Origin: Lonicera japonica
Lineage: Eukaryota > Streptophyta > Magnoliopsida > Dipsacales > Caprifoliaceae
Assembly (NCBI GenBank): GCA_021464415.1
Contig: CM038471.1
Coordinates: 12,047,173-12,111,172 of the forward strand
DNA: 64,000 bases
Reading direction: 5' to 3'
Under the pieces are notes generated by a model, which ran no database searches, was not told the DNA's origin, and worked only from the letters and a program-made list of their open reading frames with translations. Of the stretch, positions 1 to 11,014 are shown one piece after another (position 1 is the stretch's first letter; the number at the start of each line of letters is the position of its first letter). The translations under genes were made by a program, and so were the position numbers.

Positions 1-907
1 ACCGTACTGCATCTTCCTCTCTCTCCCCTCAACAACTTCATCACCTTACTCTATCTTCCTACTCAAGAACCCTACTCCGGCACCGACGCTAACTCCGACT
101 CCGTACTTCATCCAATACTCTGTTTGTACCATCTTTGCATAATTTTCTCTCTCTAAAACAATGATTCTATTTTTGATTTAGGTTTAGGTTTAGATTTTTA
201 TTTTATTTGTTTTTAATTCAGTTTGTACCTACAGATTCAATTTCGTATTGATTCAACTTATACTTGATTCGATCTTGGTTAGATTTCCATCAATTCAATT
301 TTAGATTTGATTACGATTTCAAGGAGGTGATGGTATAGAAGGCGGAGGTGGAAGTGGCCGGAGGGGAAGTAGTAGGTGGTGGTGAACGTGGCCGGAGGTG
401 AAAGGCAGTAGTGGGTAAACCATGAACGGTGCAGAAGATGGAGGTCGCCGGTAATGGATGAACGAAACAGTGGGGAAGAGGGAGGTCGCTGGTGGGGGAG
501 TGGTTTGGGTTGAAGAGAGAGTGAGAAGAGATTAGAAGAAGAAGAATATTGGGGCTTTTGACTTAAGATGAGAGAGAAAATTAGGGTTCATGTATAAGGA
601 GGAAGAAGAAGAAAAAGAAGATAAAAGAAGATGGGATAGGGGCATTTTCATGAAAAAATGTTAAAAATAGACGAAAGTTGGACGGTGTCAGAAAATAAGC
701 TAGGGGTTATGTCTAATAAAAATTTATTTAGGGGTTTTTCTCAAATATGGTTATTAGCGCAGGGGGTTAAGTCAATAAATCCCTAAATTTAAATTAAAAG
801 GTCAAAAAATGGATATGATGAATATATATATATGTATATATAAAACACAGTAAAAATGTTTATAAAATATATAATTAATAATTATCCACTAGACTAATAA
901 CACACAA
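1..907. other. non-genic leader, GA-rich tract, unrecognised
   Basis: No ORF of coding character is visible. Positions about 320-640 are strongly purine-rich (GGAGGTG, GAAGAAGAAG runs). Positions 640-790 read like a dispersed plant repeat, with short GGGGTT-type words. I cannot assign it to a repeat family. Confidence 0.4.
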
Positions 908-910
908 TTA

Positions 911-1351
911 CAGTCCGTTTGGATTAAGAGAATGAGAAGGAAAAGAAAAGAAAAAAAAGAGGCGGGTTTGCATTTCAATTGTTTGGATAGATTTATAAGA
1001 GGGAGTGGAGAGAAAACGGAGGGATTGAGAGGGAATGCCAATCCTCTCTATTCCTTTATTTTGTTTCCTTCCAATATTGGGAGGATTGGGAGGGAAAGGA
1101 AAAGATTTGAATGATTTTTTTAAGTTATTTCAAATTTAACCCTAATTTATTAATAATATATTAAATTACATTCCTTTCCTTTCTTTTCTTCTTTCTATCC
1201 AAACAAGATTTATTTCCATTCCATTCTTTTTTATCTTTAGCTATTCAAACAACAATAAAATTCAAATTCATTCCTTTTCATTCTATTCGATTCTTTCCCC
1301 TCCTAATTAATTATTTCCTTTTCATCATTCCCCTTCAATCCAAACAGACTG
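911..1351. mobile_element. Tourist-like MITE (PIF/Harbinger type)
   Basis: The ends are inverted: CAGTCCGTTTGGATT on the left and AATCCAAACAGACTG on the right, matching except at one position. The element is flanked on both sides by TTA (908-910 and 1352-1354), the 3-bp duplication typical of PIF/Harbinger elements. It is 441 bp and has no transposase. The right-hand TTA also reads as the complement of the TAA stop of the adjoining dehydrogenase pseudogene. The interior is rich in GGAAAAG/CTTTTCC words. Confidence 0.8.
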
Positions 1352-2121
1352 TTAGTTATGCGGATCTGGTAATTTAGTCAAGCCCCCATCGACGACGAGG
1401 TCGTGGCCGGTGATAAACTTGTTTACTCATCGGAGGCCATTAACAACACAGCATCTGCCACGTGCCCCACTGTCAGCTCCACTCTTTTCAAGCTAGTCAG
1501 CGGTTCGTAGGTTCTCCTCTTCCGCCTCCGTAGCACCCGGCATTTTGCACGTGAGCTCCGTCGGCACCGCCAACGGCGAACACAGAGTTCACCCTAATTC
1601 CGTGCAATCCAAGCATCACGGCGTGCTTTGACATGCTGTAGTCTGTCCGCATGGACACTCCCCTGCTGGCGGCCAACGCTCCCCGTGCACAAGATGCTCC
1701 CCCTCACGCGCAGCTCCACCATTGCACGAGCCGCCTGCTTCATGCATGACGCCATCGCCTCGCGCGTTTACTGGCCATGACCCGATCATACTCGAAGAAG
1801 TTGAGGTTGAGGAGAGTCTGCTTGGAGGTGCCGGCATTGCTGAACATGACGTCGACCTGGCTGTAGATCTGGAGCGTTGAGTTGAACATTTCCTTGACCT
1901 GATCATCGTCAGCAACATCGCAGTGGATGAAGCGGCAACAGTGGGAGCTGATGGGTCGGGCCACTTGTAGGCCTTTCTCCTCTTGAATATCGGCGATAAC
2001 TAGGAGTGCGCCGGTGATCAGCGAAGAGATGTGCGGCGGCTTCTCCGATTCCACTTGCGCCGCCGGTGACAATGGCTACTTTGCCTTGTAATTTTTTGGT
2101 AGTGGAAGCTGGTTCCATCAT
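1352..2121 (-). pseudogene. short-chain dehydrogenase/reductase pseudogene, secoisolariciresinol dehydrogenase-like
   Basis: Read on the minus strand from ATG at 2119-2121, the frame opens MMEPAS and reaches the NAD-binding motif TGGASGIGEA. An extra base near 2018 shifts the frame, which resumes with a beta-alpha stretch (LLVIADIQEEKG), the acidic CDVADDDQV motif and the catalytic-core SNAG motif. A second shift near 1775 is followed by VNARG. A third lies near 1670, before the active-site motif YSMSK (YxxxK). The C-terminal FITGHDLVVDGGLT motif is clear near 1375-1410. The pieces cover a whole SDR of about 250 residues with no intron, so this is a once full-length gene broken by at least three frameshifts and some internal stops. 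The subfamily (SDR110C; secoisolariciresinol/xanthoxin dehydrogenase-like) is from memory of the family and is tentative. Confidence 0.82.
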
Positions 2122-3177
2122 TTTAGGTCGAAGTAGATATAGGGGTGGGAGTTGGTATGAATTTTTTGAACTTAAAGAAAGAGCAAGAATATTGGGTTTG
2201 GTGCTACGAAGCACGGACACTCTTTTGGAGGCCATCGATATTCTTTCCTACACTTGGATTTAATTATAATATCTAATACTTGATAATTGATTTAGATTGC
2301 TACTACTCCTAGTGTTCTTCATTGCAACATCAGCTGATGATGAAGCAATTAAGTCATTTTTTATATTCTCCTTTTGTTTTATATCATTTTATAGAATAAT
2401 TTAGTTTATATATGCTTTTTGATACTTTAATTACAGAATGATTTAGTTATCATGTTTTGAATATTTGGGTTATTAATACAATCTAATTTCATTTTATTGA
2501 ATTCTTAAGTATTTACAATATTTATTGCATAATTAATTAAGAATGTGTTCTTCACGTGTTGTGTACTACATTTTGTAAAAGTTGCACATATAATGAATAT
2601 TAAAATGAAACAGAGCACGCCATTGACGAAAAGCTTTCAATCGCTCCATCTTAACCGAGTTTGGTTTGCCAAAATCGTTGTACATCAAATTCTAAAGTTG
2701 CTTGTTGATGGATTTTCAATCGCTCAATGACGGTCGATGTTTATAAATTCCATTTGTTTAATATAAAGCGAGTGATATTTGCAAAACTCGTTTATTAGAG
2801 CGAGTAATGGCAAATTCTGCATCGACTCTCATTCGTTTAATATAAAGCCAGTTGAAGAAGATGGCGACTTGCAATGAGATTGGGGGTTAGGGTTGTGTTC
2901 GTAAGGGTAGTGGCAATGACGAGATGGAGAAAAATCGTACTAGGATTAACTGGGAAGGAAACATGACAGTCCCTTTGCAAATTTTTATTTAGAAACCAAC
3001 CACATAAACATGAGTAGAAAATGAGATCTAATTTTGTATTAAAAAATATGATTGGCGTAGAAGATGTTGTTTATTTCTTTTATTTTTTATTAGAATGGCC
3101 TGGTAATTTAATTTTTCTAATTGTAATTTTGTTATTATTTTTATAATATTAAAGAGGGACAATCATTCTCCAAACCA
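2122..3177. other. intergenic, no feature recognised
   Basis: AT-rich sequence between the dehydrogenase pseudogene and the poly-C tract. Short ORFs here have no coding character. I see no repeat structure. Confidence 0.4.
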
Positions 3178-3201
3178 CCCCCCCCCCCCCCCCCCCCCCC
3201 C
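3178..3201. repeat. homopolymer (C)24
   Basis: An uninterrupted run of 24 cytosines, about 120 bp beyond the P450 stop codon on its 3' side. A second C run of the same length occurs at 32026-32049. Confidence 0.95.
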
Positions 3202-3322
3202 AGCAGATAAATACTATATCAAAGGTTACACAGGATCATTGAAAAAAGGCATAACAGAAAAAAAAAAAAATTACACTACAGCCTGACAACCATATCATAA
3301 ATTATTGAATGCACAGTGCTCT

Positions 3323-6300
3323 TTAAAGTCTGCTGAAGACAATCTCAACCCCATCTGCTGGTTTTGGATGAGAAAGATAACTTATTTCCGCATTTGGATT
3401 CACCAATTCCCACCTGAGATTTCATTAAAAACAAAACATTTTCAAATTCAAAATACCCAGTATACTTCATTACATAGAAAGTTGAAGCATTGGAAATTTG
3501 GATATCTTACTTGTATCCGGTTGCCAGATAATGAAGAAAAATGGCAAGTTGCATGCGAGCAAGCATATTTCCAACACAAATTCTTGATCCCCCACCAAAT
3601 ACTTGGTACGATCCAGGCTTCGCAGGCTCCTAAGCAAATACATATTGTCACATTTAGTAACTGAACAGAATCTTTTAGCCAAAAACCTCATTCGTTCTAG
3701 GGCTGGGACCGGTTCGGTTCTTGTCCTAAATGATAAGAACCGAAACCGAGAACCGAAAATTTTCTTTTTTTTTTTTTTCAAGAACCGAAAGTGGAACCGA
3801 ACCGGTTCTAACGGTTCGGTTCTTCGGGGAACCGTTGGAACCGTTAGAACCGTTAGAACCATTAATAATCGTAGGAACCGGCCAAAAACGGTCTAACGGT
3901 CTTCGGGGAACCGTTAGAACCGTTAGAACCGTTAGAACCGTTAAAACCCTTAAAATTGCTAAAAAACCGGTATAAGAACGGTCCTTTAATTAAATTGACC
4001 AAGGAACCGAGAACCGAACCGTTAATAACTTTAGCACGGGCGTAACTGAGCCCACCCAAAAAAAAAAAATTCCTACTTTGCAGCCCAGCCAACCTTACAT
4101 TCCATCTATCAAAACAAAAAGAAAAGAGAATGAAGATTAAAACACAGACTACACTGACAGAAAGTGGATGTGGACCATGTGGTGGTCGGTGGTCCTCTGA
4201 TCATCTTTGTAGTTTGTTTGAATCTCCTCTGCTCCTTAACCTCCTTTTGATTAAAGTGCATATTTTATATAAACTCATGTAATCATGTTTTCTTCTTTTA
4301 TTTATTTGTTATAATATTATATATATAATATATATATATGTTATTTGTATTATATATTTTATATTTATATGTGTACTAACCGAGTATTATTGCAAATAGC
4401 ATTTGTTTTGTTTATTTGTTTTATAACACTTTCCTGTTTATATATATTTCGTTTTTTTTTTTTTTGTTTTTTCTTTAACTTTCAAATAGATTATTATAAA
4501 TTTATAATTAATAAATAATTTTATTATTCATGGTATTTTATAATTTATTTATTAACTATTGTTCGATCTAGTTAATGTATATTATATATAAATTTATTTA
4601 TTAGACTATTAATTCTTGGCAAATGTTAATTGTTATATGTTAATCTATTATTAACAAACTTTAATTGTTTAGATTAACTATCTAACTTTAAAATTTTGAT
4701 TTATTTTAATAGGTTAATAAAAATGGCAATTCTCAAAAAAAGAAAGGAAAAACTCTGTTGTCACTTTAAAAAGAAAGACATGTTGAAATCAAAAGAGGAC
4801 ACTCCTACGTCTATAACACGCCTGCTCCTAATTTGCATCCTCCTTTTGTACCCCAAGTAGTTGAATCAAACAATTTAATTCCACTCTTATTGAACGGGAT
4901 CCGGGTTTACGTGCTCAAATACATGACTACCCCGTTAATCAAAGATCATATTACAGTTGAACATCATTATCATTTTGATATATTCAACTCAGCAACAAGA
5001 TCATATTACAGTTGAACATCATTATCATTTTGATATATTCAACTTAGCAATAGATTTTCAATTGATGGAGTTAGATCATAGATTCAATGAACAGGTTGTG
5101 GAACTTCTTACCCTTAGCTTGTCTTTAGATCCTAGTGATTCTTTTAAATCATTTAATGAGGATAATATTTGCACTTTAGCGGAAAAATTTTATCCTCGAG
5201 ATTTCACTACTCAAGATATTCATGCTTTGAGATTTGAATTGATGCATTTCAAGCTTGATGTTGCTTCTGATTTCGAGTTTCAGAAAATTTCCACTCTTAC
5301 TGATTTATGTCGAGAACTAGTTGTGAGAAGAAAGTCCGAGCATTACACTTTGGTTGATAGATTGATTCGTCTTGTGTTGACTCTTCCCGTTTCCACTGCG
5401 ACTACAGAAAGGGCATTCTCAGGTATGAAGCATGTTAAAACGGCGATTCGCAACTCAATGGGTGATGAATTTCTTGCTGATTGCTTAACTCTTTACATTG
5501 AACGGGACCTCACATTGAGTATTGATATAGATTCGGTAATTGATGAGTTTGAAACTTTAAAGACACGTCGGGCGCAACTTCGATAGGTATTTTTGTCGTT
5601 TTAATATGCTTTGATGTAAAAATTTCTTAATATTATAAATGAAAAAATATATTTTATTTTGTTATGATTTTTTACTTTAGTAACAGCCCACCCCTTCGAA
5701 GAATCCTGGATCCGCCCTTGACTATTAGGAACCGAACCGGTAAAAAAGTCCACTTTAATAATAAGAACCGAACCGAACCGGTTTTTTTTCGGTTTTTTCG
5801 GTTCGGTTTTCGGTTTTTCGGTTTATTATCCCAGCCCTAATTCGTTCTTCTTTTTCCTTTTCTTTTTTGTTGTTAGTGTGTTTTTTTTTTCTTCTTTTGG
5901 GGGTGGGTATAAGATCGATCTTTTAACTGAGTTCCTACTTTGCTTACATTCCATCTATCAGGATTAAAACACATTGGATCGTCAAAGTTCTCCGGATTTG
6001 TGTGGAGGTATCTAACCCAAAGCATCACTTTCCATCCTTTGGGTATTTTATAACCTGCAAGAGGGTCCAAGCTAGATCAATAAAAACACAACAAATCTAC
6101 ATAATACAAACAAAGATCTGCCACACAGAGAAAAGTAAAAAGGAAAAGAAGGAGGAACCGGATATCCCACCTTTGTAGTCAACATCTTTGGTAGCTGTTC
6201 GAAAAAGAATGGCAGCTATATTAGCCAGTCTTATTGTTTCCTCCACCACCTATAATGCAACAACATAGGCACTCAAAAGAATATATTAAAGAGAATTATG

Positions 6301-9255
6301 GGTAGGCAGGGTATGATCCAATGCTCCCCTGTTTTGAAGAATATATACATTTTCTCACTAATCAAACACCCACCCATAAGTTAAACCTTCAGCATAAGCA
6401 TGAAAGTGTACCATGTTTGTGTATTTCAGCTTTGCAATTTCGTCAGTCGTGATCAGCTCCCCGTTCTTCTTATCCTTAAGAGGCATGTTTTCATCCTGCA
6501 ATTCGATAATGAACTAGTGAAAAGAAAACAAGGAAAGTAACATTCTTGCTGATCATGTATTATAGTCATCATACCCGAAGCTTTTGGAGAACATCAGGGT
6601 ATTTAGCAAGATAATACAGAGCCCAAGTTTTCGCTATGGAAGTGCTTTCATACCCAGCCACAACAAGGCTAACAATGTTATCAAGCACCTCAGAATCACT
6701 TAATTGCTTTCCTTCCTCATCCCTTAGTTGCATAAGCCCATCCATTAGATCCTTCTTATCAGAATCATTGTCATTTCTTTTCCTCTTTTCTAGCTGTTCT
6801 CTAAAAATTGCCACGGCTTTCTTTCGGCTCTGCCAAATCAAAAGCATAAAATTTAAACAGAGTTTAAGGGCTTTAACCACTAAGGGTCTAATTCTGTTAA
6901 TTATTAGCAATAACAATAACAATCTAAAGGTGTACATGTCCAAAGCTAAGCAAAAAAGGATGAAGAAAGCAGCTATTGAACAAGCCAACAAGAGGAATCT
7001 CTTAGTAACCCAGTTCAACAATCCTCCTATGAAGATTTCACATAATGTGAGTTCAGACAACTTGAAGAAGCCGGTGAAAGAGAAGCAGCTTCAGCTGCAG
7101 GTGTAGCATTTTTTATTCAACATTGGAACATCAGAATGGTTGTGTGTTTGCTACATCACCTTCTTTTTTTTTTTTCCATAGTTTTTTGATGTATAGGAAA
7201 TTGTTTTTTAGACTGCAAGCTTTGGCTCATAATCCACAAGGCTCCACTTTACATTCTATTGTATGTTTGTTAATGGCTTCTTGTGTATTTTGTTTAAGCC
7301 TTGGAGGTAGGCTTCTGTCACTTCCCTCTTATTATATACTCCCTCTGTCCCAATTTAATTGTCCAACTTTGAAAAACTAAATATTAAGAAGACATAATAA
7401 TTACTCTAAGAGAAAATGTTTATTTCCAAAAATGACCTTTACTTTTCTCCTAATAAAAAAAGGTGGCGGGATCCACAATAAAGAAAGTGGTGATAGCTTA
7501 AAGGGTAATACTGGAAATAACAAAAAGTGCTCTAATTAATGACTTGCTAAATATACAAAGTGGACAATTATTTTGGGACATCCAAAAATAGAATAGTGGA
7601 CAATTAAATTGGGACGGAGGGAGTATTTGTTTTTGGAATGAGAATATTCTAATGCCCTGATTTGGGATTAGATGGTTACAAAAAAACAAAAAGAAGAACA
7701 AAACCTGGAGGGCATGATGATATGCAGTTCCAGGAATATCAAGAGGATAAGCTCTAAATCCGTGAACCATCCCTGCAAATAACTCTTCAAGGGTATCTAG
7801 AACTGGCCCAGGCTCAAACCCCGCAAAAAATTTGCCTATGTTCTCAAATGTTACCTGCAAATTGCATAATCAATGCTTAAGGACAAAACTTGTTTACTAT
7901 CAGTGAATTATGGTACATTAATTCTGTCCTAGGATAGAAACTAGAATCCTGAACTATGTCATCCCAAATGAAATATCAGACTTTTAATTTAGAATAGAGG
8001 GAGCACCTTCTTGGATTCCTTGAATCCTATAACTCGGCCCTTCTCTGCCCATGATTTGAGGGCAGCGATTACCCGGGGTTGGAACACATGAGCGATCTTG
8101 CGGAGAGCATCAGGCTGGTTAATGGCCCTTGTGACGAAGCTTCGGAGCCTGGTATGTGCTGTACCTTGAACATTTACAATGGAACTGCTTCCCACAATTT
8201 CAACGGCGGGCCATTCCAAAATGAAGTTATCGTCGGATTGGAGTACAAACTTGTTGACTTCTGGGGAGCATGCTATGATGGCTGGTGATCCAAAGAGGTG
8301 GGTTCTATATAGTCCCACACCATCACCATATCTGATCATCAAATTCAAGAAAAAGAAGAAGAAAGGAATTGAAAAGGTTGAGTTAATAATAAGCATATGA
8401 AGTCAAATCCCATTGCTTAATTCAGTCAATGAAATAGGAATATAGGATAGTACTAGCAAGGATTTAATCTATTAAAAGACTTAGTTCATGCTCGACAGTT
8501 AATTCCACAGGCTGAAGGCAGAAGCTAGTTGATTTTCTGACTAGCCCGACGCTCATGAACAAAATTTGTTAATATCATGAAATTTGGTAAATAGATTACA
8601 TTTTTAGGCAAAACTGGCACATTAACAACTCAAAATGATATAATACTCTAATTCAGGATGAAAGAAGTATGTAATTAAGGTGGTGTTTATTTGTGACTCC
8701 TAATGCTGAATCAAATCCTCATTAAGTGATAAAAATGGTCTGTTTTATTATCTGTTAATATTGAATTAGATTAAAATTCAGCATTCAACAACTATTTGCA
8801 AAATTCACCAAACTATTTGCAAATTTGAAAAGATACGCGAACAAAAACTTACGAGTACAGAAGTGCATTAAATATTGTTTGTACTCATGTGTAATGAATT
8901 TTGATACTTCATACTAGTTTTGTACACAAATATCAGTGCATGTAACATTACAAATATCACAATCGAGCTATGGAGCACGTAATATGAAACAAGGAAGGAG
9001 GAAGAAGATCATGATCATTTACTTGAGGCGCTTAACATTAATGTAGTCATCAGGGCGGCGAAGCAACTTAAAGTACCAAAGGAAATTAGGCATCTCTCCC
9101 AAAATGGGAAGGCCCATGTGCCCCGGTGGGAGCTGGGTGGTGGCGGAACCACCAAGTTTGTAGGGGAGAGCATACCAGAGATAATTCCACCACCACAACA
9201 CCCACCCAACCACTGGCACAACACCTAAGACGAAACTCACCCACACAACTTCCAT
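3323..9255 (-). CDS. cytochrome P450, CYP85 clan (CYP729/CYP88-like), 9 exons, intact
   Basis: Minus-strand exons, 5' to 3': 9255-9023, 8331-8007, 7854-7705, 6829-6575, 6495-6412, 6249-6171, 6054-5948, 3629-3511, 3413-3323. All introns are GT-AG. The join gives 1443 bp, 480 residues, without a frameshift. It encodes a haem-thiolate monooxygenase, expected on the ER membrane. A hydrophobic anchor (residues 3-30, tryptophan-rich) precedes the proline hinge LPPGHMG (42-48). The I-helix oxygen motif is AGYEST (294-299), the K-helix ExxR is E353-R356, then FNPDRW, and the haem loop is FGGGSRICVG with ligand Cys429. Length and motif order are normal. The sequence style (PPGHMGLPILGE, SYQVFGGGSRIC) recalls CYP729/CYP88 of the CYP85 clan. 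CYP88A enzymes oxidise ent-kaurenoic acid in gibberellin synthesis, but I cannot assign a substrate here. Intron 7 is 2318 bp because of nested hAT elements, and intron 3 holds a Stowaway MITE. Confidence 0.93.
4944..5053 (+). repeat. 55-bp tandem duplication inside the hAT fragment
   Basis: Two adjacent 55-bp copies, both starting GATCATATTACAGTTGAACA, differ at only a few 3' positions. It looks recent and lies at the 5' edge of the transposase frame. Confidence 0.85.
4957..5586 (+). pseudogene. hAT transposase C-terminal fragment (zf-MYM/ZMYM1-like type)
   Basis: A 209-codon frame holds the hAT dimerisation region: LPVSTATTERAFSGMK at about residues 145-160, then MGDEFLADCLTLYIERD. These are the signature words of the C-terminal hATC domain of plant ZMYM1-like hAT transposases. 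The zinc-finger N-terminus and most of the catalytic RNase-H-like fold are missing. A lysine-rich stretch near 4730-4800 may be a relic of the N-terminus. A 55-bp tandem duplication (4944-4998 and 4999-5053) lies at the start of the frame. The fragment cannot be active alone. Confidence 0.8.
7339..7623. mobile_element. Stowaway MITE (Tc1/mariner type) in P450 intron 3
   Basis: The ends CTCCCTCTGTCCC and GGGACGGAGGGAG are inverted and flanked by TA on both sides (7337-7338 and 7624-7625), the classical Stowaway pattern. The inverted region extends inward (AATTTAATTGTCC against GGACAATTAAATT). The 285-bp element is AT-rich, has no ORF of its own, and is clear of both splice sites. Confidence 0.93.
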
Positions 9256-9313
9256 TAATAAATTGTAAATTTAATTCCCTCACACCCACCTCTGCTAATT
9301 AAAACCCCATCCA

Positions 9314-9322
9314 TTATTTATA
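9314..9322 (-). promoter_or_regulatory. probable TATA box of the P450 gene
   Basis: TATAAATAA on the minus strand lies 59 bp before the ATG at 9255. That leaves room for a start site near 9285 and a leader of about 30 bp. It is the best TATA match close upstream of the gene. Assigned by motif and position only. Confidence 0.5.
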
Positions 9323-9789
9323 CTATGGGATATAGATTCCCACCCGATTGTTTCTCTTTGATCCAAAAGGACTAGTCGACAAATTCAAATCGATTGGGAC
9401 ATTTTTGGAAGAGGAAAAGTGGACTGCAACTAGTTGGGCTCATTGTATCCTCAGTCTCTTTTATGAGAACCTTTCGCGTACGTGTATTCAACACATCAAC
9501 AGTGCGTAGCCAACTTATTTTTGCTTAAAATCCAAATATTATGAAAAAAAAGACTTTAATTTGCTAAAAAGAAAAAAAGAAATAATTAAAATAAAGCAAC
9601 CGGGCCGCAATCCAATTCAATCACCCAAAATTTCTTGAGACAATTAGGCATAAGCGCTCATTATAATAATAATATAACTATAAAATACACTTAAAAATTA
9701 GCCGTGTAAATTAAAGACACTGTATAAAAAAGACACTAATATCCTTTACTTATAATATCACACGTCTTATTATGACACTAATAGCAACC
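9323..9789. other. P450 upstream region, no other element recognised
   Basis: AT-rich promoter-side sequence between the TATA-like motif and the palindrome array. I recognise no further regulatory motif with confidence. Confidence 0.35.
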
Positions 9790-10545
9790 AAAAGGTTCAA
9801 AATGCATTTAGCACCTTTTGATTGTTGTCCAGGTGGTGCACCTTAACCAGAAGGTGCTAAATGCATTTAGCACCACTTGGACAGCAACAACCAGAAGGTG
9901 CTAAATGCATACTTGGACAACAACCATATGCATTTAGTACTTTCTGGTGGTTGCTGTCCAAGTATGCATTTAGCACCTTTCTGGTGACTGCTGTCCAAGT
10001 ATGCATTTAGCACCTTCTGGTTGTTGCTGTCCAGAAGGTGCTAAATGCATTTAACACCTTCTAGTTGTGGTACACCTTCTGGTTGTGGTGGTTGTGGTTG
10101 GACAACATTTAGCACCACAACTAGAAGGTGCTAAGTGGCATTTAACACTTTCTAGTGGTTGCTGTCCAAGCATACATTTAGCACCTTTTGGTGGTTGCTG
10201 TCCAAATGGTGCTAAATGCATTTAACACCTTCTAGATAAGGTGCACCACCTGGACAACAATCAGAAGGTGCTAAATGCATTTAGCACCACCTGGGGAACA
10301 ACCAGAAGGTGCTAAATGCATTTAACACTGCAACGAGAAGGTGCTAAATGCATTTAGCACTGCAACGAGAAGGTGCTAAATGCATTAAGCACCACCTGGA
10401 CAAAAAGCAAAATGTGTTAATGCATTTAACACCATCCTGGACAACAACTAGAATGTGCTAAATGCATTTAACACCATTTAGACAACAACCAGAAGGTAGC
10501 ACCACTTGGACAACAACCAGAAGGTGCTCAAATGATTTTAGAACC
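9790..10545. repeat. palindrome array based on GTGCTAAATGCATTTAGCAC
   Basis: About 750 bp hold at least nine copies of the palindrome GTGCTAAATGCATTTAGCAC or close variants (for example near 9861, 10035, 10207, 10267, 10305, 10341, 10372, 10453), plus half copies. They alternate with a second recurring word, CTGGACAACAACCAGAAGG, which appears in both orientations (TTCTGGTTGTTGCTGTCCA on the plus strand). The units are therefore partly inverted relative to one another. It has no ORF, begins about 0.5 kb upstream of the P450, and resembles no MITE or satellite I can name. Confidence 0.9.
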
Positions 10546-10949
10546 ATTACAAAACAGAGAATAGCAAAACTGATGAGATCAACATCCACTAAATTTATTT
10601 ATATATATATGGATCGACATAGGGTTTATAAAAAAAAATAATAATAATTTACGATCATATTTTTTTTTCAAATCTCGCTGGGTTGTTGAAATTGCTTGAT
10701 TTCGATAGCAAAACGACCTCTGATCGTCTTGATTTTTCAATAAGTTATAGTAATTTTGTCTTCCGAACAACATATCCAAAAATTAGCAAAATCCAACGGT
10801 TCGATCAAAAGTTATATATGTTTTCTGATTGCACATCTAAGAAAAAAAAAAGAGAAGAAGGATCAAGATGAGAGCGGCACTCCTCTCGGCAATACGATTG
10901 GAGAGTCGGGTGGTGGTGGTGGTAGTGGTGTGGAAGAGGTGAGATTTTT

Positions 10950-11014
10950 GGTGAGACAACTCCCAACACCACTGACACCACTAATGCCATCCACATTTGC
11001 ATTGTAAGTTCCAT
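10950..11014 (-). pseudogene. possible relic of a P450 first exon
   Basis: On the minus strand, ATG at 11012-11014 opens a hydrophobic stretch with the words WMALVVSVVLGVV. This resembles the start of the neighbouring P450 (VSFVLGVVPVVG). The similarity ends after about 22 codons in low-complexity sequence, and no PPG hinge follows. An AT-repeat (TATATATA) lies about 15 bp upstream. It could equally be chance similarity between hydrophobic peptides. Confidence 0.22.

Larger units (their letters stand above)
4035..5720. mobile_element. nested, internally deleted hAT element
   Basis: The left end reads CACGGGCGTA and the complement of the right end reads CAAGGGCGGA, matching at 8 of 10 positions. 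Both look like the CAnnGGCGGA ends common in plant hAT elements. Candidate 8-bp flanks are AACTTTAG and ACTATTAG, imperfect. The interior carries a transposase C-terminus on the plus strand (4957-5586) in otherwise AT-rich, non-coding sequence. It sits inside another hAT MITE, which explains why that element's arms are separated. The exact borders are less certain than those of the host. Confidence 0.65.
3690..5847. mobile_element. hAT-family MITE (3698-5839) with 8-bp target duplications, carrying a nested insertion
   Basis: The ends TAGGGCTGGGA (from 3698) and TCCCAGCCCTA (to 5839) are perfect inverted repeats. The flanks are the perfect 8-bp duplication ATTCGTTC at 3690-3697 and 5840-5847, diagnostic of hAT transposition. 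The arms are filled with short GGTTCGGTT/AACCGTTAG units. Without the nested element at 4035-5720 the host is about 456 bp and closely resembles the element at 44799-45352. It lies inside intron 7 of the P450, clear of both splice sites. Confidence 0.88.

Noticed and set aside
1616..1918. Minus-strand 100-codon frame as a separate gene
   Set aside because: It overlaps the dehydrogenase pseudogene and includes its frameshifted VNARG region, so it is part of the decay.
3305..3664. Plus-strand 119-codon frame at the 3' end of the P450
   Set aside because: Antisense of exons 8 and 9. The minus strand gives the haem-binding motif and the C-terminus.
3840..3960. AACCGTTAG repeats as telomere-like sequence
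   Set aside because: The unit is not the plant telomere repeat and is found in both arms of hAT MITEs here and at 44800-45350.
6636..7106. Plus-strand 156-codon frame over the P450
   Set aside because: It is the antisense shadow of exon 4 and intron 3 of the P450 and has no family features.
9790..10545. CRISPR array
   Set aside because: The repeats are palindromic with similar, not unique, spacers. The genome is a plant and there are no cas genes.
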